DNA from: Chitinophaga sp. CB10
Lineage (GTDB): Bacteria; Bacteroidota; Bacteroidia; Chitinophagales; Chitinophagaceae
Direction of reading: 5' to 3'
DNA: 64,000 bases
Assembly (NCBI GenBank): GCA_001870995.2
Contig: MLAV02000013.1
Span: forward strand, 124,001-188,000
Shown: positions 52,657-61,470 of the stretch, in pieces
Numbering within the stretch: the first letter of the stretch is position 1
Layout of the letters: every line of letters starts with the position of its first letter
Program-made: the position numbers and the translations under genes
The notes under the pieces: model-generated
Seen by the model: the letters and a program-made list of their open reading frames with translations, nothing else
Told to the model about the DNA's origin: nothing
The model's database searches: none

Positions 52657-54057
52657 ATGGAAAAAGATTTTGACATGGTCGTTATCGGCTCCGGACCCGG
52701 TGGTTACGTGGCCGCCATCCGCGCCGCGCAGCTGGGGTACAAAACCGCTATCGTTGAAAAATACGACGTACTGGGCGGTACCTGTACCAATGTAGGCTGT
52801 ATCCCTTCCAAGGCTATGCTGGACAGTAGCGAGAGTTACTACGCCATCCTCCATAAGGGACCTAAACAGGGCATCGTTGCGGACAATATTAAAGTAGATT
52901 TTGAAAGGCTCATTACCCGCAACCGCGAAGTGGTGAAATCCAATACCGACGGACTCGCCTACCTGATGAAGAAAAATAAGATCACGGTATTCACCGGCAA
53001 GGGCAGCTTTGTCAACAATACCACGATTAAAATCAGCGGAAAGGAAGAAAAGACGGTCACTTCGAAATTTTTCATTATCGCGACCGGGTCAAAACCGGCA
53101 ACACTGCCAGGGATTACAATAGATAAAAAACGGATCATTACTTCAACAGAAGCCTTATATCTTTCCCAACAACCCAAAACTATGGTAATCGTAGGAGGTG
53201 GCGTGATAGGAGTGGAAATGGCCTCCGCTTATAGTCGTATAGGCACACAGGTGACCGTGGTGGAATATGCCGACAGCCTGATACCTACCATGGATAAGGA
53301 ACTGGGTAAGGAACTGCAAAAAGTACTTGCCAAACAGGGGATCGACATCCGCACCAGCTGCAAAGTGCAGACGGTGACCAGCGATGGCAACAGCGTAACG
53401 CTGAAATACCTGGATACTGCCGGCAAGGAACAAACCGTTGGCGCGGACTACTGCCTGATGGCCGTTGGCCGCCGCCCGTACACGGAAGGCCTTGGACTGG
53501 AAAACGTAAAAGTGAAGCTGGATGCAAAAGGCCGCGTGGAAGTGGACGATCAGCTGCGCACCGGCGAAGAAAATATTTACGCCCTCGGCGACGTGATCCG
53601 CGGCGCTATGCTGGCGCACAAAGCGGAAGATGAAGCGATTGCCATCCTCGATAACATCCAGGGCCATACGCATAAAATCGACTATCTCCGTATTCCAAAC
53701 GTCGTATATACCTGGCCGGAAGTGGCCGCAGTAGGCTATACGGAAGAACAGCTGAAAGAAGCCGGCATCCCGTATAACAAGGGAAAATTTCCGTTCATAG
53801 CCAGCGGCCGCGCACGCGCTTCGGACGACCTGGACGGGTTCTCAAAAGTACTCATCGATCCCAAATACGGGGAAGTGCTGGGCGTGCACATCATCGGCGC
53901 ACGCGCTGCGGACATCATTGCCCAGGGCGTAATAGCGCAGGAGTTTGAACTCACCGGCGCGGAACTGGGTAAAATTTCCTACGCGCACCCGACCTTCTCC
54001 GAAACGATGAAAGACGCCTACCTCGCCGCCACCGGCAGAGGCGCGATCAATATTTAG
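52657..54057 (+). CDS. lpdA: dihydrolipoyl dehydrogenase (E3)
   Basis: The flavin E3 subunit of the pyruvate, 2-oxoglutarate and branched-chain dehydrogenase complexes and the glycine cleavage system; it reoxidises dihydrolipoamide with NAD+. 466 aa, the usual length. FAD fold VVIGSGPGGYVAAIRAAQLG, redox disulfide C43/C48 in GGTCTNVGCIPSKAM, NAD fold VIVGGGVIGVEMASAY, second FAD motif YALGDV, and catalytic His-Glu in AHPTFSETMKDA. No E1 or E2 genes are adjacent. A hairpin terminator follows. Confidence 0.96.
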   Translation: MEKDFDMVVIGSGPGGYVAAIRAAQLGYKTAIVEKYDVLGGTCTNVGCIPSKAMLDSSESYYAILHKGPKQGIVADNIKVDFERLITRNREVVKSNTDGLAYLMKKNKITVFTGKGSFVNNTTIKISGKEEKTVTSKFFIIATGSKPATLPGITIDKKRIITSTEALYLSQQPKTMVIVGGGVIGVEMASAYSRIGTQVTVVEYADSLIPTMDKELGKELQKVLAKQGIDIRTSCKVQTVTSDGNSVTLKYLDTAGKEQTVGADYCLMAVGRRPYTEGLGLENVKVKLDAKGRVEVDDQLRTGEENIYALGDVIRGAMLAHKAEDEAIAILDNIQGHTHKIDYLRIPNVVYTWPEVAAVGYTEEQLKEAGIPYNKGKFPFIASGRARASDDLDGFSKVLIDPKYGEVLGVHIIGARAADIIAQGVIAQEFELTGAELGKISYAHPTFSETMKDAYLAATGRGAINI

Positions 54058-54082
54058 CCGTAAAAACATCCTTTTCTTTTTT

Positions 54083-54126
54083 ATAACTCCTGCAGTAATT
54101 ATTTTTACGGCAGGAGTTATTATTTT
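54083..54126 (+). terminator. terminator of lpdA, abutting the next start codon
   Basis: 11-bp perfect stem ATAACTCCTGC / GCAGGAGTTAT (54083-54093, 54110-54120), followed by TATTTT. The next gene's ATG is at 54127, so that gene is read either by read-through or from a transcript whose leader contains this hairpin. Confidence 0.7.
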
Positions 54127-54627
54127 ATGACAGAGAAGCCCCTCATTGATAAGAAAAAGTTACTGGAACGCTGGGAAGGAAAATACGCCTGGACCTATAT
54201 TTCATTGCCTGAAATTGAAAAAGACCCGCGTCAGCATTTCGGCATGCGCAAAGTGCGCGGTACGATCGATGGTTTCGAAATACCTCCCTGCAACCTCCTG
54301 CCGGCAAAAGGCGGTCACATGATCTTATCCGTGAATGCCGCCATCCGCAAGATGATTAAAAAAGAAGCCGGCGCTACCGTCCACCTGGTACTATTCCCTG
54401 ACGGGGAACAGCCGCAGGAAGTAGCCGCGCAGGATTTCATCGATTGCCTGCATGACGAGCCCGCCGCCTTGGCGGCTTATAACGCTATGACGGCCGCTGA
54501 AAAGAAAAAGTGCCTGGAATGGCTGATGGAAGTAACGGTAACGGATACACGTATTCAGCGTATGGCGGATGCGATTAATCACCTGGCCGCAGGGCGGACC
54601 TATTTAGGGACAAAAAAATCAAGCTGA
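54127..54627 (+). CDS. DUF1905/YdeI-OmpD-associated family protein
   Basis: 166 aa, soluble. The N-terminal DUF1905 part has YISLPEIEKDPRQHFGMRKVRGTIDGFEI and HMILSVNAAIRKMIKKEAGATVHLVLF. The C-terminal OmdA-like part is helical (FIDCLHDEPAALAAYNAMTAAEKKKCLEWLMEVT, TRIQRMADAINHLAAG). Function is not firmly known in the family. Its start directly follows the lpdA terminator hairpin. The 243 bp after it (54628-54870) show no gene. Confidence 0.8.
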   Translation: MTEKPLIDKKKLLERWEGKYAWTYISLPEIEKDPRQHFGMRKVRGTIDGFEIPPCNLLPAKGGHMILSVNAAIRKMIKKEAGATVHLVLFPDGEQPQEVAAQDFIDCLHDEPAALAAYNAMTAAEKKKCLEWLMEVTVTDTRIQRMADAINHLAAGRTYLGTKKSS

Positions 54628-54870
54628 TTTCGTACAAGGGCGGACGTTATAGTCATAACCAGGGGCCGGACGGTGTCTTAAGATTTTGAGGTTGCTCCAA
54701 TCCTTATCCCTACAAGCAACGCGAAAAATAAGAAGGTCGCCTGCCCCGGTATGACCAGTAAGTTGATGAAGAAAACTACGGGGATGGCTGCTACTTTCAA
54801 TTGCCGGGAAATACAGATACCACTTCAACACCGGCTGAGCGCAAAAAGTTTAATCCGGTAAAAAATACCT

Positions 54871-56492
54871 TTAAGCCTGTTGCTGGAAGGCGTACGCAAT
54901 AGTTTGCGACAGGAGGTTCATATTATCCGCCGGCAGGCATCCCCAGCCGGAAGTAGGATGGCCGAGTCGCGACTGGCAAAATAATTCCGCCACGGCAGGC
55001 GCCGCAATATGGATCAGTTCTATGGCTTGTATCGAGAGGGCGATCGCCGTTACAGCAGCCCTGGCCTGCAAAGCGCCCGGGGGTTGGGTAAGCAGTTGTT
55101 CGGTTTTAACCAGGTGTTGATCCAGCAAAGGGCTATGCCCTTTTTCCGCCTGGAAATATTGCAACAGCGCCGTAAGCGAAGCCGGTTCCTTACGCATGGC
55201 GCGCAGCACATCCAGCGCCTGCACATTGCCGGAGCCTTCCCAGATGGCATTCACCGGCACGTCGCGGTAGAGCCGGGGCAGGATGGATTCCTCCACGTAA
55301 CCGTTGCCGCCGAGGCATTCCATAATTTCGCCCATGGCCAGCACGGCTCTTTTTGTATTCCAGTACTTGGCAACGGGAGTGGCTATACGAACAAAGTGGG
55401 TGGACTGCTCGTCCTGCAGGGCATGGCCAGCACCGTGGCGCCGATGGATTCCAGGGCAAGGTCCGCCAGTACATTGCGCATCAGGGGCTGGTTGATGAGC
55501 GTTTCCCCAAAGGCCTGCCGGTAGCTGCAATGATGTACCGCTTCCGCCAGGGCGCGCTGCAGGGTAGCCGCGGAGCCCACCGCGCAATCCAGCCGGGTAT
55601 GCCTTACCATCTCCATAATATTTGCCACGCCTCTCCCTTCCTCTCCTACCAGCTGCGCCCAGGCGCCATGGAACTCCACTTCGCCGGAAGCGTTGGACCG
55701 GTTGCCCAGCTTGTCTTTCAACCGCTGGAAGTAAAGCTTGTTCTTAATCCCGTCCGGCGTAAACCGTGGTACGAGGAAGCAGCTTAACCCTCCGCTGGTT
55801 TGCGCCAGCACCAGGAACGCATCGCTCATGGGCGCGCTGCAAAACCATTTGCGGCCGGTCAGGTAATAAATACCGCCGCCGGCCGGCGCGGCAATAGTGG
55901 TATTGGTACGTACGTCGCTGCCGCCCTGCGGCTCCGTCATGGCCATGCCAAAGGTGAGCCCGTTTTTATCGTACCAGGGGATGGGGCGGGGATCGTATTT
56001 ATCGGATAATACCAGCGGCAGCCAGGTATCGGCAATTTCGGGATTGATGCGCAGGGAAGGCACGGCGGCAAACGTCATCGTGAGCGGACAGCTGGTACCT
56101 TCGTCTATCTGCTGTTTGAGGTAGGAAAGCACGCTATGCGCCAGGTAGCCGCCGTATTTGTCCGTCGTCCACGCGATGGCATGCACACCGGCGCTGATGC
56201 TCACGTCCATCATCTCGTGGTAGGCCGGGTGAAACTCCACCAGGTCCAGCCGGTTACCGAAGCGGTCATGCGTTTTGAGGACGGGGGTATATTTATTGGC
56301 CAGGAAGCCAGCCTGCTGCATAGCGCTGCTGCCCATGGCGGCGCCAAATTTCACCGCCTGGGGATGTATCCAGTCCGCCCCATAGGCATGCGCCGCATCT
56401 TTCAGTATCCGGTTGCTGACGAAGGCGTTATAATCTTCCAGCACAGGGGGCTGGTTCTGGGAACTGTAAAAATCGAAATCCGCTTCCTGCAT
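54871..56492 (-). pseudogene. aidB-like acyl-CoA dehydrogenase, broken by a frameshift
   Basis: Homologous along its whole length to AidB, the adaptive-response flavoprotein of the acyl-CoA dehydrogenase fold. The first frame (56492 to 55383) carries PVLEDYNAFVSN, SCPLTMTFAAVPSL, GMAMTEPQGGSDVRTNTT, LAQTSGGLSCFLVPRF and RLKDKLGNRSNASGEVEF, then runs out of phase after ESIGATVLAM. The matching C-terminal half continues in another frame from about 55425 to 54871 (LQDEQSTHFVRIATPVAKYW, ECLGGNGYVEESILPRLYRDVP, NAIWEGSGNVQ). Compared with AidB about seven residues are missing at the break, and the total length (1622 nt) is out of phase. This indicates a small deletion of 3n+1 nt, real or from sequencing. 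It follows the WYL-regulator gene by 29 bp. Confidence 0.85.
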
Positions 56493-56521
56493 GGGGTGGT
56501 GTTTTGGTAATTAAATTTAAG

Positions 56522-57538
56522 CTATTCTGCCGAGTAAAGTTCAGCCGCCTTCCTGATGCGGTCCCTTATCCGGTTGCGCAGTTTCAGGGGCTCCAGCACT
56601 TCCATCCCTTCCCCAAAACCCAGTATCTCCTTTTCCAGTTCAAAATTCTGCACCACGCGCAGCTCAATGACCGTTCGCCCGGCGCCGGATTCCACTACCT
56701 GCTGGCTTTTATGCAGGGGTTTGGTGAGCACATACGGGATATGCTCATTTCTAACGGCAATGCGTACACGACTCGGCCGCAAATCCATTACCGTTGCGCC
56801 GATGGTATGTTCGTAATAGGTTTCCGGCGTGTGGCCGCTGCCGTTAGGCTGGTATAATTTGTCCTTATTGAGGGTAATGCTGATAATACGATCCAGCGCC
56901 AGGGATAAGGGAGCCGCCACGCCGGTTTTAGTACCTACCACAAACCAGCGGTTCTTGAACTCCTTCAGCCACCAGCCGTGAAACTCAAGGTGGGAAGCGC
57001 TCCTGGCTTTGAACGACTGGTATTTAATATCCAGCACTACCTGGTTGACGATCGCTTCATATATAATATCCAGGTGGTGCAGCCCTTTCAGGTACTCGTT
57101 CTTTTCAAAGTCTATAATCGTTTGCTGCCCGTGGCCGGAGGCATACACGTGCCCTTCCAGCTTTTGGACCACGCCGTTCAGGTGTTCAAAATGCGTAAAG
57201 CCTTTGAACTGCTTCAGCACTTCCACGGCCTCCGTCATGCGGCTAAGGTCCGCATCGCTGAGGGGGATATTGGTGATACTGTAATCCGGATCTTCGTAGG
57301 TATAATATTTCTTGTCCACGATGATGATGGGGGCGTTGTATCCCAGCTTATCGCTGCGCATCATCTGTATATCCGCCTGTATCGTGCGGCGGCTGATCCC
57401 TTTTTCCATCCCTTCATAGTCGTACAGGGTATCGGATACCTTCCCGATAAGATCAGCCAAAGTCCAGCGCCGGCGGCGGTTCCGGAGGCAGGCATCAATT
57501 GTTTTATAGCGGATCAGGGCATTCCTGTTTACAGGCAT
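56522..57538 (-). CDS. WYL-domain transcriptional regulator (YafY/PafC-type)
   Basis: 338 aa. The N-terminal winged HTH covers residues 1-75 (TIDACLRNRRRRWTLADLIGKVSDTLYDYEG, with ISRRTIQADIQMM as the DNA-contacting part). The WYL domain is around 155-235 (LDIKYQSFKARSASHLEFHGWWLKEFKNRWFVVGTK). The final C-terminal (WCX) domain has EKEILGFGEGMEVLEPLKLRNRIRDRI. WYL proteins sense nucleic-acid ligands and regulate DNA-damage and defence genes. Its position, divergent from ro60 and upstream of aidB, suggests that it controls both. Confidence 0.92.
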   Translation of the reverse strand: MPVNRNALIRYKTIDACLRNRRRRWTLADLIGKVSDTLYDYEGMEKGISRRTIQADIQMMRSDKLGYNAPIIIVDKKYYTYEDPDYSITNIPLSDADLSRMTEAVEVLKQFKGFTHFEHLNGVVQKLEGHVYASGHGQQTIIDFEKNEYLKGLHHLDIIYEAIVNQVVLDIKYQSFKARSASHLEFHGWWLKEFKNRWFVVGTKTGVAAPLSLALDRIISITLNKDKLYQPNGSGHTPETYYEHTIGATVMDLRPSRVRIAVRNEHIPYVLTKPLHKSQQVVESGAGRTVIELRVVQNFELEKEILGFGEGMEVLEPLKLRNRIRDRIRKAAELYSAE

Positions 57539-57575
57539 TTCAAAAAAATTTCAAACAAAATAGAAAAAAATTTTT

Positions 57576-57596
57576 ACTGCGCAAAAACACTGCGCA
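57576..57596. repeat. direct repeat ACTGCGCA x2, candidate operator between the WYL and ro60 genes
   Basis: ACTGCGCA occurs at 57576-57583 and 57589-57596, start to start 13 bp, each containing the palindrome TGCGCA. It lies in the 107-bp divergent region, upstream of a -7-like GCATCTTTG for ro60. Confidence 0.45.
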
Positions 57597-57645
57597 CTTA
57601 CCCTTGCATCTTTGTATCGTCAATCACACAGTAAAACAAAACGAG

Positions 57646-59169
57646 ATGAAATTCAATTTAGAGCGCAAACAGCAACCGGTTATCACCAACCACGAAGGAG
57701 CAGAAGCCTATGCCATGACGCCTGCGATGGAGCTGTACAGCACCGTAGTAACGGCTTCTTTGAGCGATCAGTTCTACGAAGGCAACGCTGAAAAACTGAA
57801 TCGTATCCGTTTGCTGATGGCTAAAAATGACCCGGCGTTTATTGCGAAACTCGCAGTATATGCCCGCGAAAAAATGTACCTCCGCAGCATCCCGATGGTG
57901 CTCGCGGTGGAACTGGCCAGGCAGCATACTGGGGATGGACTGGTAGGTAAAATGGTATCCCGCGTGGTACAGCGTGCGGACGAGATCACGGAACTGTTAG
58001 CCTACTACACCCTGGCCAACAAACGCCAGGAAACCAAGCAACTGCATAAGCTGAGCAAGCAGGTGCAGAAAGGGTTATCCGCAGCGTTCAACAAATTTGA
58101 CGAATACCAGTTTGCCAAATACAACCGTAAAGCGGCCATCACCCTGCGCGATGCCTTGTTTATCGTACACCCGAAAGCGAAAGACGAAGCGCAGCAACAG
58201 CTGTTCAACAAAATAGCGAAGCAGGAGCTGGCCGTGCCTTTTACCTGGGAAACGCAGCTTTCCGCTGCCGGCCAGTATAAATATGATTCGCCGGCAGCCA
58301 AAACCATGGCTTTCAAAACTATCTGGGAGCAGTTGATCGACAGCGGCCAGCTGGGTTATATGGCCCTGCTCCGTAACCTGCGCAATATGTTGCAGGCGGA
58401 TATCAGCGCCGCGCATATCCAAAAGGTATGCGACCTGTTAGGCGATACGCAGGCGGTACAGCGCGCAAAACAGCTGCCATTCCGGTTCCTGGCCGCATAC
58501 CGCGAGCTGCCGGCCCACGGGGCAACCGCAAAGCTCCGCGAGGCCCTGGAAAAAGCCGTACAGGCCAGCGTCTGTAACATGAAGGGTTTTGATGGCAACA
58601 CCAAAATCGTGATTGCCTGCGACGTGTCAGGCTCCATGCAACGGCCGGTTTCCGCCAAAAGCAAAGTGCTGGCCTATGATATAGGACTGATGCTGGGAAT
58701 GCTGTTACAGTATAAATGCGACCACGTCATCGCCGGTATGTTTGGCAATTACTGGAAAGAGGTGGAAATGCCGGGGAAAAACGTATTAGCAAACGTGCAG
58801 GAGTTCTATAAACGCGAAGGCGAAGTGGGATACAGCACCAACGGGCATGACGTCCTGCGTAGCCTGATCAAACGGAATTACAAAGCCGATAAGGTGATGT
58901 TCTTTTCCGACCTGCAGATGTGGAATTCCAATGGTAATCCACATGCCGACTCCTTCCGCCAGGCGTGGGCAGATTACAAAACCCGGGTGGCGCCCGCAGC
59001 AAAACTTTACCTCTTCGACCTGATGGGGTACGGCCAGGCGCCCCTCGACATCCTGGAAAACGATGTATATCTCATTGCGGGGTGGAGCGATAAAGTATTT
59101 GACGTGCTGGAAGCCCTTGAAAAAGGACAGGATGCATTGAGTAAGATAGAGGAAGTGGTTTTGTCGTAG
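57646..59169 (+). CDS. Ro60/Rsr ring protein (TROVE + VWA domains)
   Basis: Bacterial orthologue of Ro60, a ring-shaped RNA-binding protein that uses Y RNA to work with RNA-decay or repair enzymes, mainly under stress. 507 aa from the ATG at 57646, close to family length; a longer frame upstream (from 57499) overlaps the WYL gene and is spurious. The HEAT-like TROVE ring runs to about residue 320 (AEKLNRIRLLMAKNDPAFIAKLAVYAREKMYLRSIPMVLAVELA). The VWA domain has the MIDAS DVSGSM and YSTNGHD, with a late Asp in MFFSDLQMW. The downstream gap holds a Y RNA candidate. No RtcB or RtcA gene is adjacent. Confidence 0.95.
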   Translation: MKFNLERKQQPVITNHEGAEAYAMTPAMELYSTVVTASLSDQFYEGNAEKLNRIRLLMAKNDPAFIAKLAVYAREKMYLRSIPMVLAVELARQHTGDGLVGKMVSRVVQRADEITELLAYYTLANKRQETKQLHKLSKQVQKGLSAAFNKFDEYQFAKYNRKAAITLRDALFIVHPKAKDEAQQQLFNKIAKQELAVPFTWETQLSAAGQYKYDSPAAKTMAFKTIWEQLIDSGQLGYMALLRNLRNMLQADISAAHIQKVCDLLGDTQAVQRAKQLPFRFLAAYRELPAHGATAKLREALEKAVQASVCNMKGFDGNTKIVIACDVSGSMQRPVSAKSKVLAYDIGLMLGMLLQYKCDHVIAGMFGNYWKEVEMPGKNVLANVQEFYKREGEVGYSTNGHDVLRSLIKRNYKADKVMFFSDLQMWNSNGNPHADSFRQAWADYKTRVAPAAKLYLFDLMGYGQAPLDILENDVYLIAGWSDKVFDVLEALEKGQDALSKIEEVVLS

Positions 59170-59195
59170 TCCGGTTTGTTAATTCTAATAATATG

Positions 59196-59347
59196 AATCA
59201 CCGCAGGTGCCGTAGTTACGGGATACTTCGACTGGAACCCGGAGGTAGCAGGTGCAACTCCTGCCCGCGAGCAATCGCAGGAAGCTCAACGAGTAGAGCA
59301 CCGGAAATAGAAACCTGTAGCGAATTTTTGCCCAATGGTGATTTTTT
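59196..59347 (+). ncRNA. candidate Y RNA (YrlA-like) downstream of ro60
   Basis: A structured non-coding stretch of about 150 nt. Its ends pair perfectly: AATCACC (59196-59202) with GGTGATT (59337-59343), followed by a T run (a terminator-like end). A second helix GCAGGT (59203-59208) pairs with ACCTGT. Inside are a T-arm-like hairpin GCAGG-TGCAACT-CCTGC (59248-59264), a GNRA-capped stem GCGA-GCAA-TCGC (59267-59278) and a D-arm-like GCTC-AACGAGTA-GAGC (59284-59299). The order T arm, capped stem, D arm is that of a permuted tRNA. Bacterial YrlA RNAs are encoded beside ro60/rsr, have a base-paired Ro-binding stem and carry a tRNA-like module, so the identification is strong though untested. Confidence 0.8.
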
Positions 59348-59355
59348 ACAGCCTT

Positions 59356-59433
59356 AAAGGAAGGTGTCGTTTTAATGGGTTACTTCTTTGTTAGAAACTT
59401 CCACCCATTATAGTTATTACCCTTCCTTTTTTT
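59356..59433 (+). ncRNA. possible second small RNA or long terminator hairpin
   Basis: AAAGGAAGG (59356-59364) pairs with CCTTCCTTT (59421-59429), and inside it AATGGGT (59374-59380) pairs with ACCCATT (59403-59409). A T run follows. The size (about 78 nt) and the two-helix layout with an internal loop could be a second, small Y RNA, or simply the terminator of the ro60/Y RNA unit. Confidence 0.4.
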
Positions 59434-59532
59434 CTTTTTTGCGCAATCTACTATTAGATTTAATCAATACACTATCAGGTTGATAGCTAAGTTTTTATTT
59501 ACTTTGGAAACAATCACCCAGCAACCAAGCTA

Positions 59533-60117
59533 TTGACCAACGCAGCTGACTTCCACGATGAAACCGGCCTCCTGACCGAATTACAAGCCGGCAATCAGGC
59601 AGCATTCCAAGCGCTGTATGAAAAATACCATCATGCGCTGTACCGTAAAACATTCCAGCTGCTTCAATCCGGTTCCGAAACGGAGGACGTCATCCAGGAA
59701 GCCTTCATTACCCTCTGGGAAAAACGTCATGAAATCGATACCGCCAGGCCTTTAGGCCCCTGGCTTTTTACCGTTACTTTCAACCGCGCCGTCAACCACC
59801 TGAAAAAACAACTCCGCGAGAAGAGCAAAGCGGCGGAGCTCCTAGCCGTTGCGGATAACGATTACCTGGAAGTGGAAAGGCAATGGCAACTGCTGGAAAC
59901 GGCCGTCAGTCAACTCTCCCCGCAGAAGCGCCGGGTGTTCCAGCTTTGCAAAATGGAAGGCCGCACCTATGAAGAGGCCTCCCAACTGATGGGTATTTCA
60001 CGATACACCGTCAAAGAGTACCTGGGAGAGGTAATGCATATCCTGCGGGAGTATGCCCGCAAGCATGTTAGTTACGATACTACTTTGGTAATACTGCTGG
60101 GTCTTTCCCTACTTTAA
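59533..60117 (+). CDS. ECF RNA polymerase sigma factor (FecI-like)
   Basis: A 194-aa extracytoplasmic-function sigma factor starting at TTG (59533); a TACTTTG box lies at 59500-59506. Region 2 shows LQAGNQAAFQALYEKYHHALYRKTFQLLQSGSETEDVIQEAFITLWEKR, and region 4 shows VSQLSPQKRRVFQLCKMEGRTYEEASQLMGISRYTVKEYLGEVM. The tail ends in a hydrophobic LVILLGLSLL, common in Bacteroidota sigma factors of this class. It is followed by a FecR-like gene and an STN-type SusC, the usual trio in which receptor occupancy releases the sigma. Confidence 0.94.
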   Translation: MTNAADFHDETGLLTELQAGNQAAFQALYEKYHHALYRKTFQLLQSGSETEDVIQEAFITLWEKRHEIDTARPLGPWLFTVTFNRAVNHLKKQLREKSKAAELLAVADNDYLEVERQWQLLETAVSQLSPQKRRVFQLCKMEGRTYEEASQLMGISRYTVKEYLGEVMHILREYARKHVSYDTTLVILLGLSLL

Positions 60118-60189
60118 AATTTTTTCTCTCCCCACCCCCCCTTTTTTAAAAACCCATTGTATATAATTATTAAACGCCACTAACGCATT

Positions 60190-61338
60190 TTGAAAAGCGA
60201 TCAACAAAAGTTAAGAGATATCCTGTCGTCCCCGGAACGCACCCCGGAAGACGAGGCCTGGCTCCGGTCCTACCTCGCCGCCACCGATGCGGCGGAGTTG
60301 CGGGAGCTGGCCGGGGAGCTGTTTCAACGCCACCTGGAACAGCATCATCCTCTGCCACTTGCTACTTCGGAGCGTATGTGGGATAATATTAGGGAAAGAA
60401 CTAATGCCGCCGCAGCCACGGCGCCCCGTATCCGGCGCATGTATTGGCTGGGGGCTGCCGCCGCAGCGCTCCTGGCGATAGCGCTCTACCCCCTCCTTAC
60501 CCGCCATCAGAAAATGCCATCGCATGTGGCGCAAGTCATACGGCCGGCAGGCAATAAAGCCGTGCTCACCCTCGCCGATGGCTCCAAAGTAACGCTCAGC
60601 GATACCGGCAGCCAGGTGATCAAAGCCGGCAACGTAGCCATAGAACAGCACGAGGGCGAGCTGCAGTACAGCAGCAAACAGGCGGCTGCCAATGCGTATA
60701 ATGAGCTGGCAACGCCCCGTGGCGGCGTATTCCAGGTCGCCTTGCCGGATGGCAGCCACGTATGGCTCAATGCCGCCTCCTCCCTGAAATACCCGGTAAC
60801 GTTTACGGATAAACGAACAGTGACGCTTAACGGGCAAGCCTACTTCGAAATAGCGCCGGATGTCAAACATCCCTTCTTCGTGAAAGTAGGCGATATGGAA
60901 GTGCAGGTACTGGGCACCAGTTTCGACGTGATGGCTTATAGCGACGAACAACAGGTGCATACCACGCTGGTAAGCGGCGCCGTAAAAGTAGTACAGCACC
61001 AAAATTCCACGTTATTGCAACCGGGGCAGCAGTCCCGCCTGGACCCCGCCACCGGCAGCATCAGCGTACACAACGCCAATATAGACGAAGTCCTCGCCTG
61101 GCGCAACGGGATGTTTGAACTGGAAAATACAGACCTCCCCACGTTCCTGCGCCAACTCGCCCGCTGGTACGATATAGATATCCGTATCAACGCGCCGGCG
61201 GCAGCAGTGGCAGTGAAAAAATTCGGCGGCCAGATAGGCCGCGATGTGAACCTGCAAGATGTTATGAAAATACTGGAACTATACGATATACAATGCAAGC
61301 TGGAGAACAGAACACTCACGGTAGTCGCCGTGCATTAA
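60190..61338 (+). CDS. FecR-family anti-sigma factor
   Basis: A 382-aa membrane anti-sigma that passes the signal from the SusC/FecA-type receptor to the ECF sigma. Start TTG at 60190. The cytoplasmic N-terminus (about 1-75) contains ERMWDNIRER. One TM helix lies at about 84-102 (YWLGAAAAALLAIALYPLL). The periplasmic FecR domain has TLADGSKVTLSDTGSQV, TPRGGVFQVALPDGSHVWLNAASSLKYP, NGQAYFEIAPDVKHPFFV and VQVLGTSFDVMAY, followed by the DUF4974 C-terminal domain (LPTFLRQLARWYDIDIRI, NLQDVMKILELYDI). It lies 72 bp after the sigma gene. Confidence 0.94.
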   Translation: MKSDQQKLRDILSSPERTPEDEAWLRSYLAATDAAELRELAGELFQRHLEQHHPLPLATSERMWDNIRERTNAAAATAPRIRRMYWLGAAAAALLAIALYPLLTRHQKMPSHVAQVIRPAGNKAVLTLADGSKVTLSDTGSQVIKAGNVAIEQHEGELQYSSKQAAANAYNELATPRGGVFQVALPDGSHVWLNAASSLKYPVTFTDKRTVTLNGQAYFEIAPDVKHPFFVKVGDMEVQVLGTSFDVMAYSDEQQVHTTLVSGAVKVVQHQNSTLLQPGQQSRLDPATGSISVHNANIDEVLAWRNGMFELENTDLPTFLRQLARWYDIDIRINAPAAAVAVKKFGGQIGRDVNLQDVMKILELYDIQCKLENRTLTVVAVH

Positions 61339-61470
61339 TGTAACAACCAAAATACGAACAACCAAAGCTATTGCTATTTAGTCGCACTGATTAAAAACGG
61401 GTCATCTATGATTATTTACTGGTACAAAAAAACAAATCAACTATAGTCTATAACTAAATTCCACTGATGT

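Noticed and set aside
57499..57645. Extension of ro60 upstream to 57499.
   Set aside because: It overlaps the divergent WYL gene start and its promoter region, and the extra residues are not like the TROVE N-terminus. MKFNLERKQQP at 57646 is.
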